Below the pieces are notes generated by a model. It saw only the letters and a program-made list of their open reading frames with translations. It had not been told where the DNA came from and did no database searches. The translations under genes were made by a program, and so were the position numbers. DNA of 64,000 nucleotides, taken from positions 196,460 to 260,459 of the forward strand of contig CAYQNU010000003.1 of NCBI GenBank assembly GCA_964419055.1. The letters are read 5' to 3'. This DNA is from CAYQNU01 sp964419055 (GTDB lineage: Bacteria; Bacteroidota; Bacteroidia; Flavobacteriales_D; Parvicellaceae). Position 1 is the stretch's first letter. The number at the start of each line of letters is the position of its first letter. Positions 18,871 through 28,100 of this stretch are shown here, piece after piece.

Positions 18871-20872
18871 TTAACTGTAAAATAGCCGCATCTAATTGTT
18901 CTAAAGGAACACCACACGTTTTATTTTCACAGACAAATGTACGGGTTAGTTCGTTTGAAAAACGTCCTTTGAAGATTGGCAATTCACTTTCTATTGTTGA
19001 TACCAATAGTACATCGTTCCATTTTTTGTGTTTTTCCAAGTTGATCTTCCAGTTTCCAGCATCCTTTCCTGTAATTACAATAGTTCGATGGGGTATCAAT
19101 TCACATTGAAAAAGTCTCAACCAATTGGAGAAATTGTAAGGAGAATCTAAGGCCTGTTTGTAGAGATTTTTAGACAATCTCAAATAGACTTCATCGGCAT
19201 ATGAATGGGCTTTATACTCAGCTAATTTTTTCAAGGAGTTTGCCATCACAGAATTAGAGGAAGGAATTACATCATCAATACAATCTGTTTGAACCGCAAA
19301 ATTCTCTTGTTGTGTAAGGGGTGAATACAAAAATAACCCTCTATTTACATCATAAAATTGATCCAAAACGCGATACGTCAACTGCATTGCCTCATCTAAA
19401 TAAGTGGTTTGAGAAGTTAATTCAAAAATAGCAATACTTGCTTCAATATATTGGGCATAATCATCTAAAAAGCCTTCAATGGGCCCTAAATTATTTATGG
19501 TTCGAATGATTTTACCCGATTCGTGGTCAACAAAATGAGTTTGCATTGCCTTCATAAGGGACTTTGCTTTGGGTAAATACACCTCTTCATCAATATGCTC
19601 AGCAGCTGCCAAAAATCCTTTTACCAACAGGGCATTCCACGAACACAATACTTTAGTATCGGTGGTAGGTCTAATTCTTGATTTACGTTTTTCAAAAAGT
19701 ATCTTTTTTATTCTAGTTACTTTTTCTTGAACAACATCTAGCGTTAAATCAAATTGAGCAGCTACATCCTCATCGCTCATTTGTCTAAGTGGAATATAAT
19801 GGTCTTCCCACGACCCAAAAGCATTAAAATTGTAGTAAAATTTTGCAAATTCAAAATCATCTTGAAGTATGGAGACTAATTCATCCCAGTTCCAAATATA
19901 AAACTTTCCTTCTACGCCTTCGCTATCGGCATCCAAAGCACAATAATATAAACCGTTTGAATGCGCCAATTCACGTTCAACAAAAGCAACACATTCTGCA
20001 ACACAGTTTTTATATTCTAAATGACCATAATAGCCAAAGCCTTTTGCATACAATTCTATCAGTTGAGCGTTATCATAGAGCATTTTTTCAAAATGGGGTA
20101 CTTTCCAATAATCATCTACGCTGTATCTCGTAAACCCTCCTCCAACTTGGTCATAAATCCCACCTCTTACCATTTCGTTGAGCGTAAGTTCTACATGATT
20201 CAAAAGTGAAGAATCGTGCATAAGAATACCCATATCCAAAATACTCATTATACTAGCAGGAAGCGGGAATTTAGGTGCACCTTTATTACCTCCCAGTTCA
20301 CTGTCAAAGTTCCTCGACCATTTATTATAGGCTCCTATCAAATCTTCTAAGATAAAAGGTTGGTCTGTATCTTCGGGGGAATAAAAATTAAGATTTTCTT
20401 CCAATCCACGTGTCAATTTATTGGCAAAATCCACTAATTTGTCATAGTCATTTTCTTTAAGTTTGACTATTTGGTTCATTACACTCATCCAGCGTTCTTT
20501 GGGGAAATAGGTACCTCCAAAAAACGGTTGTTTATTGGGAAGAGTAAAGCAATTGAGCGGCCAACCTCCTTGTTGAGACATCAATTGTACGGCTTCCATA
20601 TAGACTTTGTCTACATCCGGGCGCTCTTCTCGGTCTACTTTAATGCAAACAAAATGTTGGTTCATTAAAGCAGCTACTTCCTCATTTCCAAAACATTCGT
20701 GTTCCATTACGTGACACCAATGACAGGCAGAATAACCAATACTAACGATAACCAATTTGTTTTCCTTTTCGGCTTTTTCAAATGCACCAGTCGACCATTG
20801 CACCCAATTAACGGGATTGTTTTTGTGCTGCAATAAATAAGGACTGGTGGCTTGTTGGAGTTCGTTTGACAT
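18863..20872 (-). CDS. Thioredoxin-domain protein of the YyaL/SSP411 (DUF255) family
   Basis: The 669-residue protein has the N-terminal thioredoxin-like domain of the family, with LLQHKNNPVNWVQW and SIGYSACHWCHVMEHECF; the CxxC pair is C50 and C53. A long helical barrel-like region follows, with KFPLPASIMSILD, VGGGFTRYSVDDYWKVPHFEKMLYDNAQL and FLDDYAQYIEAS, as in the six-hairpin glycosidase-like fold of the family. Length is typical (about 650-700). The biochemical role of the family is not settled. There is no signal peptide, so it is cytosolic. It has a good promoter at 20892-20921 and a palindrome further upstream. Confidence 0.93.
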   Translation of the reverse strand: MSNELQQATSPYLLQHKNNPVNWVQWSTGAFEKAEKENKLVIVSIGYSACHWCHVMEHECFGNEEVAALMNQHFVCIKVDREERPDVDKVYMEAVQLMSQQGGWPLNCFTLPNKQPFFGGTYFPKERWMSVMNQIVKLKENDYDKLVDFANKLTRGLEENLNFYSPEDTDQPFILEDLIGAYNKWSRNFDSELGGNKGAPKFPLPASIMSILDMGILMHDSSLLNHVELTLNEMVRGGIYDQVGGGFTRYSVDDYWKVPHFEKMLYDNAQLIELYAKGFGYYGHLEYKNCVAECVAFVERELAHSNGLYYCALDADSEGVEGKFYIWNWDELVSILQDDFEFAKFYYNFNAFGSWEDHYIPLRQMSDEDVAAQFDLTLDVVQEKVTRIKKILFEKRKSRIRPTTDTKVLCSWNALLVKGFLAAAEHIDEEVYLPKAKSLMKAMQTHFVDHESGKIIRTINNLGPIEGFLDDYAQYIEASIAIFELTSQTTYLDEAMQLTYRVLDQFYDVNRGLFLYSPLTQQENFAVQTDCIDDVIPSSNSVMANSLKKLAEYKAHSYADEVYLRLSKNLYKQALDSPYNFSNWLRLFQCELIPHRTIVITGKDAGNWKINLEKHKKWNDVLLVSTIESELPIFKGRFSNELTRTFVCENKTCGVPLEQLDAAILQLNE

Positions 20873-20891
20873 ACAATTATAGTTTGAAGCA

Positions 20892-20921
20892 CAAAGGTAG
20901 CTTATGAATATAATGTATCAA
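20892..20921 (-). promoter_or_regulatory. Promoter of the thioredoxin-domain gene
   Basis: Reading the minus strand, TTG (20921-20919), a 19-base spacer and TACCTTTG (20899-20892) match the Bacteroidota promoter consensus. The start codon is 20 bases downstream. Confidence 0.75.
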
Positions 20922-20939
20922 TGGATTTAATGAGGTTAA

Positions 20940-20962
20940 TGTTACAATTAATCAATGTAACA
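20940..20962. promoter_or_regulatory. Perfect inverted repeat TGTTACA-N9-TGTAACA
   Basis: Two 7-base arms with 9 bases between them form a perfect palindrome 19 bases upstream of the -33 element of the thioredoxin-domain gene. It is a plausible dimeric regulator site. The same half-site occurs three times upstream of aspS. Regulator unknown. Confidence 0.45.
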
Positions 20963-20991
20963 AAGTATCTATTTCATAATTATTAAATTAA

Positions 20992-21591
20992 TTAAAAATC
21001 AAAAGTGAGCTGTCTAGGCAACAATTGAAAACTCATTCGATGATGTTCTGTAGTTCCAAATTCTTTAATGGCTGCTCGATGAACAAGGGTAGGATAACCC
21101 ATGTTTTTGTTCCAGCCAAATTGAGGGAAATCTTCATGAAGCATCTGCATAATATCGTCACGATAGGTTTTTGCCAAGATTGATGCGGCAGCAATACTTA
21201 AATATTTTCCATCACCTTTTACAATGCAATGATGCGGAATTTGACGGTATTTATGAAATCTATTTCCGTCTACTAAAATTGATTCAGGAGTTACGTTTAA
21301 CTCATCCAATGCACGATGCATAGCTAAAAATGAAGCATTAAGAATATTGATTTCGTCAATTTCTTCATTGCTAACAATACCTATTGCATAAGCGATTGCT
21401 TTTTTTTCGATTAAAGGCCGAAGAGCATAGCGTTGTTTGTCTGTTAATTTCTTTGAATCATTCAACAATTCATTTTTGAAGTTGGCCGGCAGGATTACAG
21501 CAGCGGCCACTACAGGTCCTGCTAAGCATCCTCGTCCAGCTTCATCGCAACCAGCTTCTACGAGTCCTTTAGTATGAAATGATTTGAGCAT
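20992..21591 (-). CDS. rnhB: Ribonuclease HII
   Basis: This enzyme removes ribonucleotides and RNA primers from DNA-RNA hybrids. The catalytic acids are visible: D16 and E17 in GCDEAGRGCLAGP, D108 in LVDGN and D145 in KTYRDD. The 199-residue length is normal and the C-terminal HHRMSF stretch fits the family. It lies behind a terminator that ends the solenoid-protein gene, and it is followed by about 119 bases that hold the promoter region of the next minus-strand gene. Confidence 0.96.
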   Translation of the reverse strand: MLKSFHTKGLVEAGCDEAGRGCLAGPVVAAAVILPANFKNELLNDSKKLTDKQRYALRPLIEKKAIAYAIGIVSNEEIDEINILNASFLAMHRALDELNVTPESILVDGNRFHKYRQIPHHCIVKGDGKYLSIAAASILAKTYRDDIMQMLHEDFPQFGWNKNMGYPTLVHRAAIKEFGTTEHHRMSFQLLPRQLTFDF

Positions 21592-21604
21592 CTTGGTTTG
21601 TTGT

Positions 21605-21645
21605 AATAAAAAAGTTCAATACATAAATATTCATGTATTGAACTT
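21605..21645 (-). terminator. Intrinsic terminator of the solenoid-protein gene
   Basis: The 13-base arms AAGTTCAATACAT (21612-21624) and ATGTATTGAACTT (21633-21645) form a hairpin followed on the minus strand by a run of seven T. It separates the five-repeat protein gene from rnhB. Confidence 0.9.
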
Positions 21646-21665
21646 ATTAAATAGTTTAATTGCTA

Positions 21666-22067
21666 TTAAATTTGAAAGAAATCAAAGAAAAATATAACAG
21701 CCGCTTGCTCTTTCTTTACTCCTTTGGCAGAGCCAATTACACTTCCGTTTTTGCGAATGTCACCGTTGGATTCAACTTTTCCAACTACACTTCCATTGAT
21801 TCTAACATCACCGTTGGATTCAACTTTTCCTTTTACGCTTCCTCCAACACGGATATCACCATTTGATTCAATCTTTCCTTTTACACTTCCTCCAACACGA
21901 ATGTCGCCATTTGATTCAAACTTTCCTTTTACACTGCCATTAATTCTTACATCTCCATTTGATTCAACTTTTCCAAATGATGAACCTCCTTTTCTTAAAT
22001 CTTGAGCTGAAGCGGTGCTAACAAATATGCTAACCACCATAAATAATAATAAATTTTTAATTTTCAT
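21666..22067 (-). CDS. Secreted five-repeat solenoid-like protein
   Basis: The frame is open from 22097, but the ATG at 22067 directly precedes a signal peptide (MKIKNLLLFMVVSIF...TASAQ) and is preferred, giving 133 residues. Residues 32-111 are five consecutive 16-residue repeats of the form GKVESNGDVRINGSVK with small changes. Regular glycine and alternating hydrophobic positions suggest a short beta-solenoid, somewhat like the repeat logic of bactofilins, but that is inference. After the repeats comes a hydrophobic aromatic tail (AAVIFFFDFFQI). I do not recognise a characterised family. It stands alone between two terminators. Confidence 0.8.
   Translation of the reverse strand: MKIKNLLLFMVVSIFVSTASAQDLRKGGSSFGKVESNGDVRINGSVKGKFESNGDIRVGGSVKGKIESNGDIRVGGSVKGKVESNGDVRINGSVVGKVESNGDIRKNGSVIGSAKGVKKEQAAVIFFFDFFQI
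21735..21974 (-). repeat. Five tandem 48-base repeats
   Basis: The 240-base stretch encodes the five 16-residue repeats of the solenoid-like protein with no spacer. Copies differ at a few positions (V/F/I after GK, V/I after GD, IN/VG/KN before GS). Confidence 0.9.
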
Positions 22068-22140
22068 AATTTTAAATATTTCTAAATGATAGAGCAAATA
22101 TAATTAAATGTTTAAAAGAATTCACTTTAAATAATAAATT

Positions 22141-22177
22141 AAAAAGCCGCTATCTAATTCTAGAAAGCGGCTTTTTT
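22141..22177 (-). terminator. Intrinsic terminator of etfBA
   Basis: The arms AAAAAGCCGCT (22141-22151) and AGCGGCTTTTTT (22166-22177) form a GC-rich hairpin. It lies 21 bases past the etfA stop; the A/T flanks allow use from either strand. Confidence 0.9.
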
Positions 22178-22197
22178 AAGGACAGTTTATTTATCTA

Positions 22198-23148
22198 TTA
22201 ATTTTGAGAAGCTTTGAATTTTTTAACGGCTTCAGTTAATTTAGGTAACACATCAAATGCATCTCCAATGACACCGTAATCTGCTGCTTTAAAGAAAGGG
22301 GCTTCTGCATCGGTATTAATTACAACTATTGTTTTACTTGCATTTACACCTGCCAAATGTTGTATAGCTCCAGAAATTCCTGCTGCAATATATAAATTCG
22401 GACGAATAGCAACACCTGTTTGACCTACGTGTTCATGGTGAGGTCTCCAACCTATATCGGCTACTGGTCTTGAACATGCTGTAGTTGCACCAAGAGCTTT
22501 AGCTAAATCTTCAACAATTCCCCAATTTTCTGGACCTTTTAATCCTCTACCAGCTGACACAACCAATTCTGCCTCAGGTAATGGGACTCCTTCTCCTTGG
22601 GTTTTCATCGAAACCACTTTAATTCCAGCATTTCCTAGATCAGTATTAAACTCAACCACTTCGGCACTTCCACCTGTAGCTTCAGGTGCTAATGCATTGG
22701 GGATTAATGAAATCACTTTTTTAGCGGTATGAACGGCTACATTAGCAAATGCTTTTCCCGAATAAACATTTGTTTTTACAACAAATCCATTGCTTGTGTT
22801 AGGAAGCGCAATAGCTCCTGAAACGTGACCAGCACCTAATTTGGCTGCTACTCTAGGTCCAATGGCTTTTCCCAACTGATCTTGAGAAACAATAACTACG
22901 TCAGCACCCTCTTGGTTTACTGCTGCTACTATTAATTTGGTTAATTGTTGGTCGTTGTGATTGGCAACGGATTTGTTAACCAACACTTTTTTTGCACCAT
23001 AATTACCCAAAGAAGCTAACACTGAATGGTCAGTATTTCCTGAGGTAACAACGGTAACGGGACCAATTTTATTTCCGTAGGAAACGGCTTCAAAAGCTGC
23101 TTTTGAAAATTTCCCATTTTTCGATTCTACAAATACTATTACTGACAT
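22198..23148 (-). CDS. etfA: Electron transfer flavoprotein alpha subunit
   Basis: EtfA binds FAD and, with EtfB, passes electrons from acyl-CoA and other dehydrogenases to ETF:quinone oxidoreductase. The C-terminal FAD domain is clear (about residues 180-300): GRGLKGPENWG, ACSRPVADIGWRPHHEHVGQTG, LYIAAGISGAIQHLAGV and INTDAEAPFFKAADYGV. Length of 316 residues is normal for Bacteroidota. It starts one base after the etfB stop, so the two are an operon, and is closed by the hairpin at 22141-22177. Confidence 0.97.
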   Translation of the reverse strand: MSVIVFVESKNGKFSKAAFEAVSYGNKIGPVTVVTSGNTDHSVLASLGNYGAKKVLVNKSVANHNDQQLTKLIVAAVNQEGADVVIVSQDQLGKAIGPRVAAKLGAGHVSGAIALPNTSNGFVVKTNVYSGKAFANVAVHTAKKVISLIPNALAPEATGGSAEVVEFNTDLGNAGIKVVSMKTQGEGVPLPEAELVVSAGRGLKGPENWGIVEDLAKALGATTACSRPVADIGWRPHHEHVGQTGVAIRPNLYIAAGISGAIQHLAGVNASKTIVVINTDAEAPFFKAADYGVIGDAFDVLPKLTEAVKKFKASQN

Positions 23149-23149
23149 A

Positions 23150-23890
23150 TTAAATTACTTTTGCTTCGTTATGTAATGAGGCTACTAATTCATCCATTTG
23201 ATCGGCTGTAAAATATTTACAAGCTTGTTTACCTTGAGGTGTTTCATACGACACAACAGATGTAGTGTTAGCGAATGCTACTGGAGCAACAACCGTTAAC
23301 GGTTTAGTTCTGGCGGCCATAATACCTCTCATATTTGGTATACGTTGTTCTGCCATTCCTTTTGCAGCACTCAATACAAATGGAGTAGCTACTTCACAAA
23401 CTTCAGAACCACCTGGCACATCTCTTTCAAATGTTGCAGTTGAACCAGAAACATCTAATTTCTGAACCAAAGAAGCAAAAGGTAAATCCAATAATTCAGC
23501 TACGATTCCTCCTACGTTTGCCCCGTTAAAGTTGATGGTTTCTTTTCCGGTTAATATAATATCAAAACCTTTTCCATTAGCATATTCAGCTATTTGTTTT
23601 GCAACAAAATATGGGTCAACTGGTTCTGCATCGATTCTTACGGCATCATCTGCACCAATAGCTAAGGCTTTTCTAATAGTGGGTTCATCGCCTGCACCTC
23701 CGACTGTGATGGTGGTTACCGAGCCTCCATTGGCTTCAACCAATTCTAAAGCTCTTACTAAAGCATACCACTCATCATAAGGATTCACGATATATTGTAC
23801 ACCATTTTCATCAAATTTGGTATTGCCATCAGTGAAGGCAATTTTTGATGTAGTATCAGGTGCTTTACTAATACAAACTAATAATTTCAT
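23150..23890 (-). CDS. etfB: Electron transfer flavoprotein beta subunit
   Basis: The product from the ATG at 23890 (MKLLVCISKAPDT) has 246 residues; the frame is open from 23926, but the promoter at 23924-23954 overlaps that extension, so the shorter start is right. Family features include FDENGVQYIVNPYDEWYALV, AIGADDAVRI and FDIILTGKETINFNGANVGG, which form the AMP-binding domain. EtfB pairs with the adjacent EtfA (one base apart) to make the heterodimeric flavoprotein that collects electrons from beta-oxidation and amino-acid catabolism. Confidence 0.97.
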   Translation of the reverse strand: MKLLVCISKAPDTTSKIAFTDGNTKFDENGVQYIVNPYDEWYALVRALELVEANGGSVTTITVGGAGDEPTIRKALAIGADDAVRIDAEPVDPYFVAKQIAEYANGKGFDIILTGKETINFNGANVGGIVAELLDLPFASLVQKLDVSGSTATFERDVPGGSEVCEVATPFVLSAAKGMAEQRIPNMRGIMAARTKPLTVVAPVAFANTTSVVSYETPQGKQACKYFTADQMDELVASLHNEAKVI

Positions 23891-23923
23891 CGTTGTTGGG
23901 TTTATTATTTTTGTTATTCGATA

Positions 23924-23954
23924 CAAAAATAAACATTAAATTGAGTTGCGCCAA
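23924..23954 (-). promoter_or_regulatory. Promoter of etfBA
   Basis: On the minus strand TTG (23954-23952), a 20-base spacer and TATTTTTG (23931-23924) match the Bacteroidota consensus. The etfB ATG follows after 33 bases. Confidence 0.75.
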
Positions 23955-24026
23955 CGAATACTGAAAAAAAAGTATGCTTGCATACTAAATTGTTTTGCTA
24001 GCTATTATTTTTATAATAAGGACTAG

Positions 24027-25010
24027 TTATTCTACAACTAATTTTTGTGTTGAAACAGTTAAATCACCTTTGCAACTTACAAAATACATTCCTTTGGGTA
24101 GAGAGGTAATATCAATAGTAATAGTTTTGCTGTTGTCATTATCTTGAATAAGAGTTAACTTTCCAAAAACATCATAAAATTCTATTTGATCAAATAAAAA
24201 ATCATCACTAAAAGTAAGAGTAACGATTTCTTGGGAAGGATTTGGATACATCACAAAAGTTGATTTTTCAATAAAATTTATTTTAATTGGAGCAAATGTT
24301 TCTGAAACGCCATCATAGTCTGTTTGAACAAGTCTATAAAACGAAGACCCTATAATTGGATTATTATCATTAAAAGAATAATACATTACAGTATTACTGT
24401 TATTACTTCCATTATGAAAGCCAATAGATTTCCAATTTTCACCATCCTCGCTTCTTTCGATTGTAAAATAGTTATTATTTGATTCAGAAGCTGTAGACCA
24501 GAATAGTTGTATAGTTGTATTTTCTTGAAGTCCATAAAAAGACATCAACGAAATTGGTAATGTAGAGTTTCCATTTTGCCAGGGTCCCGTAACTGGACCA
24601 CCTTCCACTCCAGCGTTCCAAATGTTTGTTCCTCCTATATCAATTAAGTTATTATTTCCAGTATAATTATCGTCCGACAAAACGCCACCCGGATTAATAA
24701 TCACATTAGAGCCTGCCGCTAACTGTAACTTGCCTCCTCCCGAAAAAGTCAACGTACCATTTACAATTATCGTAGTTGGACTTGCAGCGCAACCTCCATT
24801 GTGCCATTGAAAATTATTTGAAACAGTAACAACATGCCCTGCTGCAATAGTTAGCACATCACCACATGCTGGTAAACCAGCAGGACTGCAACTCCAAATA
24901 GCTCCGCCAAAATTGCCTGTCCCAGTAGTTGTGCACGTTTTTGCATTTAATTCAATAGCAACGGATAACAAAAAAATAATTGATAAAATGACTTGTAGAA
25001 ATTTGCTCAT
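24027..25010 (-). CDS. Secreted protein with T9SS type A sorting domain
   Basis: The 327-residue protein has a signal peptide (ending near ELNAKT) and then a G8-like or short beta-helix segment (GDVLTIAAGHVVTVSN, IIVNGTLTFSGGGKLQL). A linker module at about residues 148-245 (LPISLMSFYG, FWSTASESNNNYFTIERS, SFYRLVQTDYDG) precedes a type A sorting tail (about 252-327: MYPNPSQEIVTLTF, VFGKLT, LPKGMYFVSC, QKLVVE). It should be exported by T9SS and may be released or anchored after tail cleavage. It is related to the next gene upstream mainly in these last 180 residues. Cargo function unknown. Confidence 0.88.
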   Translation of the reverse strand: MSKFLQVILSIIFLLSVAIELNAKTCTTTGTGNFGGAIWSCSPAGLPACGDVLTIAAGHVVTVSNNFQWHNGGCAASPTTIIVNGTLTFSGGGKLQLAAGSNVIINPGGVLSDDNYTGNNNLIDIGGTNIWNAGVEGGPVTGPWQNGNSTLPISLMSFYGLQENTTIQLFWSTASESNNNYFTIERSEDGENWKSIGFHNGSNNSNTVMYYSFNDNNPIIGSSFYRLVQTDYDGVSETFAPIKINFIEKSTFVMYPNPSQEIVTLTFSDDFLFDQIEFYDVFGKLTLIQDNDNSKTITIDITSLPKGMYFVSCKGDLTVSTQKLVVE

Positions 25011-25189
25011 ATAAAGGTTTCAATAATATATCAACACAGCGGAAATATTTATATTAGACTGTAAAGATAAAGTCTTTTGTTGAGAAATAATGTTTTTTTA
25101 TGCCAATTGTTCTGAATTATTGTTTGAATCAATTCAATAGAACTATAAATATCGCATTAATACTTTTAAACTAATTTCAAATTCGTTGT

Positions 25190-28100
25190 TTATTCAATAA
25201 CTAGTTTTTGAGTTATTGTATTCCCACTTCCTTTACAAGTTACTAAGTAAACACCACTTGCCATATGTGATAATGGAATGGAGATCATTGATTTTTCAGT
25301 AGAGTTTTGAAGTATAACTATTTTACCCGTTAAATCAGTTATGACTATTTCGTTAAAGTTAGAAGATTCGCCAAAATAAATAAAAACCTCCTCTTTAACA
25401 GGATTTGGAAAGATTCTAACTAAGTCAGTTGATGTAAATGATACTTGTTTTACTTCCGAATAAGAAAATGCTCCATCAAAATCAGTTTGTTTTAGTCGGT
25501 AAAAGTTAACCCCAGCATAAGGATTGTTATCAAAGGTTGAGTAATTCAACAATTGCGAACTATTGCCTGCCCCTTTTACAGTTTGTATTGATGTAAAATT
25601 TTCACCATCAGTACTTTTTTCGATCTCAAAATAATCATTGTTAATTTCAGAAGCTGTTTGCCAATTTAGTAGTACATTTTGGTCAGTACCTATTGCTGTA
25701 AAATTTATTAACTCAATAGGCAACGGATTAGTAGATGAAAACGTAGCCAAAGCAAAAGGGCTAAAACTTGTAACAATAGCGTTTGTTGTTATACTTCCTG
25801 AAGGTACACCAACTCCTGTGCTTGGATGATTTCTCCAAATGGTGCCATCCCATCTAGCAATGGTTAAATTTGCTAAATCTGTCACACCGCTGCATCCATT
25901 AGCACCATAAGGACGGTAAGATAAAGTCACAGAAACATTTGAAGCTCCATTGGTTCTGTCCAATATCCAAAATTCACAGTCACTTATGTTTTCAATTGGA
26001 GTATCCATAGGAGCAGGATCAATGGCATCGATAGCGTCAGGATCTGTATTAAAGAATTCAGCAGTAAAATGGTCTGATGCAACTCCCGGACCTGTAATTG
26101 AAATAGGTCTCCAAAACCCTCCTTTACCAACAGGAAATTCAAATGCGTTAGTACCTACTTTTCTAATTGGACCGTTCACGTGAGAAGCATCACTTCCTCC
26201 CGTTCTTGTGGCTCCATTATTCACAATCAATAAATTAGTAGCATCTGTATTCAAAATACCCGAGGTTAAATTGATATCACTTGAAATATTAATTGGAACA
26301 GCTAACGTAACATCACCACCAGTTTTGTTAATTCGCATTCTTCCAAATAGAGGTGTCCTAGCAATATCTCCAGAAATGATTTGATTACTATTTCCGTCTA
26401 ATTCGGCAACACCTGTTAAAACAGTTGCAATCAAAGGATTACTTGAAGAACCAACCGTTGAAATATTACCAGCAAAAGTTGATGTGTTTGTAGATGCCAT
26501 ACTCAATGTTCCTGAATTCATTCTAAGATAAGTAACATCACCGTTATAATCATCTCCAGCTGGTGAAGAACCTAATGACCATTGACCAGTTCCGTTATGC
26601 GTGAAGGTTACATCATCATTAAAAACATTTCCTCCATTGGTAGTGTTGGATGTTCCTCCATTAGTTTTGGTCATTAAGGTAACATCATTAAAAGTACTTG
26701 TTTGAAAAAGAAAGTTTTGTGCATTCATATCAACTGTATTATCAAAAGTTGAATTTCTTACAGTCATCGTTGGTGCGGTAAATGAAATAGGGCCATCAAA
26801 TAGGTTTGTTGTAGTTACTGAGGCATTTCCACAAGTAATAGTTCCTGTTCCTGTACAGTTTAAAGTAAAGGCTAATCCAGAAGTTTGAGTTACATTTAAT
26901 AACGTAATTGTTGTAGCACCAGCAATGACTCCAGTGGCTAAAGTTCCATTACCTTGAAAGGTGGTAGAACCAAAATCAACCGATCCAAATCGAACATCAC
27001 CTGTAGATGTTGGTGAAGAGTTTAAAGTTACTACATCATTAAAAATACAATTATGTATACTTGTGGAATTTGATTCTGAAAAATTAACATTTCCACTTAA
27101 GGTAACGTTGATATTAACAGGCCCAAAAAACTCATTTGAAAAAGTACCTGCTACAACATTACTTCTTCCTATGAATAATCCCCCTGCTGTGGATGAATTT
27201 AAAGTTGTAGTTCCATGGTATTCATTTCCTAATGTTTGTCTACCCAATATAAAATTACCGTCACCATCATGATTTATTGTAAGATTATGGAAAATGTCAG
27301 GATTTGTATTGGCCATTCTCCATCGGTCGCTTCCAACAGTTGTGTTAAAAGTTATCGGGCCATAAAAAATATTTCCCCCTTGTGTATCATTTCCTGCAGT
27401 ACCAATTTTAGTAACTATCATTGGGCCATAAAAAATTGAGTTTGTAAAAAAACTACTTTCAGAAGTCAAGTTAATATTAATTTCCTCTGAGGTTGTTTCA
27501 CCAATTGAAAAATCTGTAAAAGTTACAGTCAAAGTATTAACAGCACTTGAATTAAATGTGACATTGCTACCTGCAATCGAACTAATTAATCCACCACCTG
27601 ATAATGAAAAAGTTTGATTTCCAGCGCTTGCTCCAGCTGTTGTAAAATCATTGCCTAATAAATCTAAAAATCCAGAAGTATGATCATAATCTTCTGTTAC
27701 GTTAATATTAGTTGTTGAAGTAATAGCAGGTTTAGAAACAGAAGTGTTATTAATGGTTAATTGATAAAAATTTTCAGTTCCCATAAGATTACTTATTTGT
27801 TGGGTACCAGATGTACCATTGAAAATAATTCTACTATTTCCTTCAATGAATGGGTCAGGGTCAGAACTTACATTATTCCAATTGCCACCAATTTTTAATG
27901 TAAGTCCACCTATTGACGCATCAAGTACACCAGTACCCATTAGATTTAAATCTAAAAAGTTTATATTACCTGTGCCATTACTAAAGCTTATTAAACCATC
28001 AATATTTGTAGATCCACTTACATTTAAAGTGAATCCTGAAATGGTAATTGAATTTCCAACAGGAACAATTAAATCAGATCCAACATTTAATATCCGAGAA

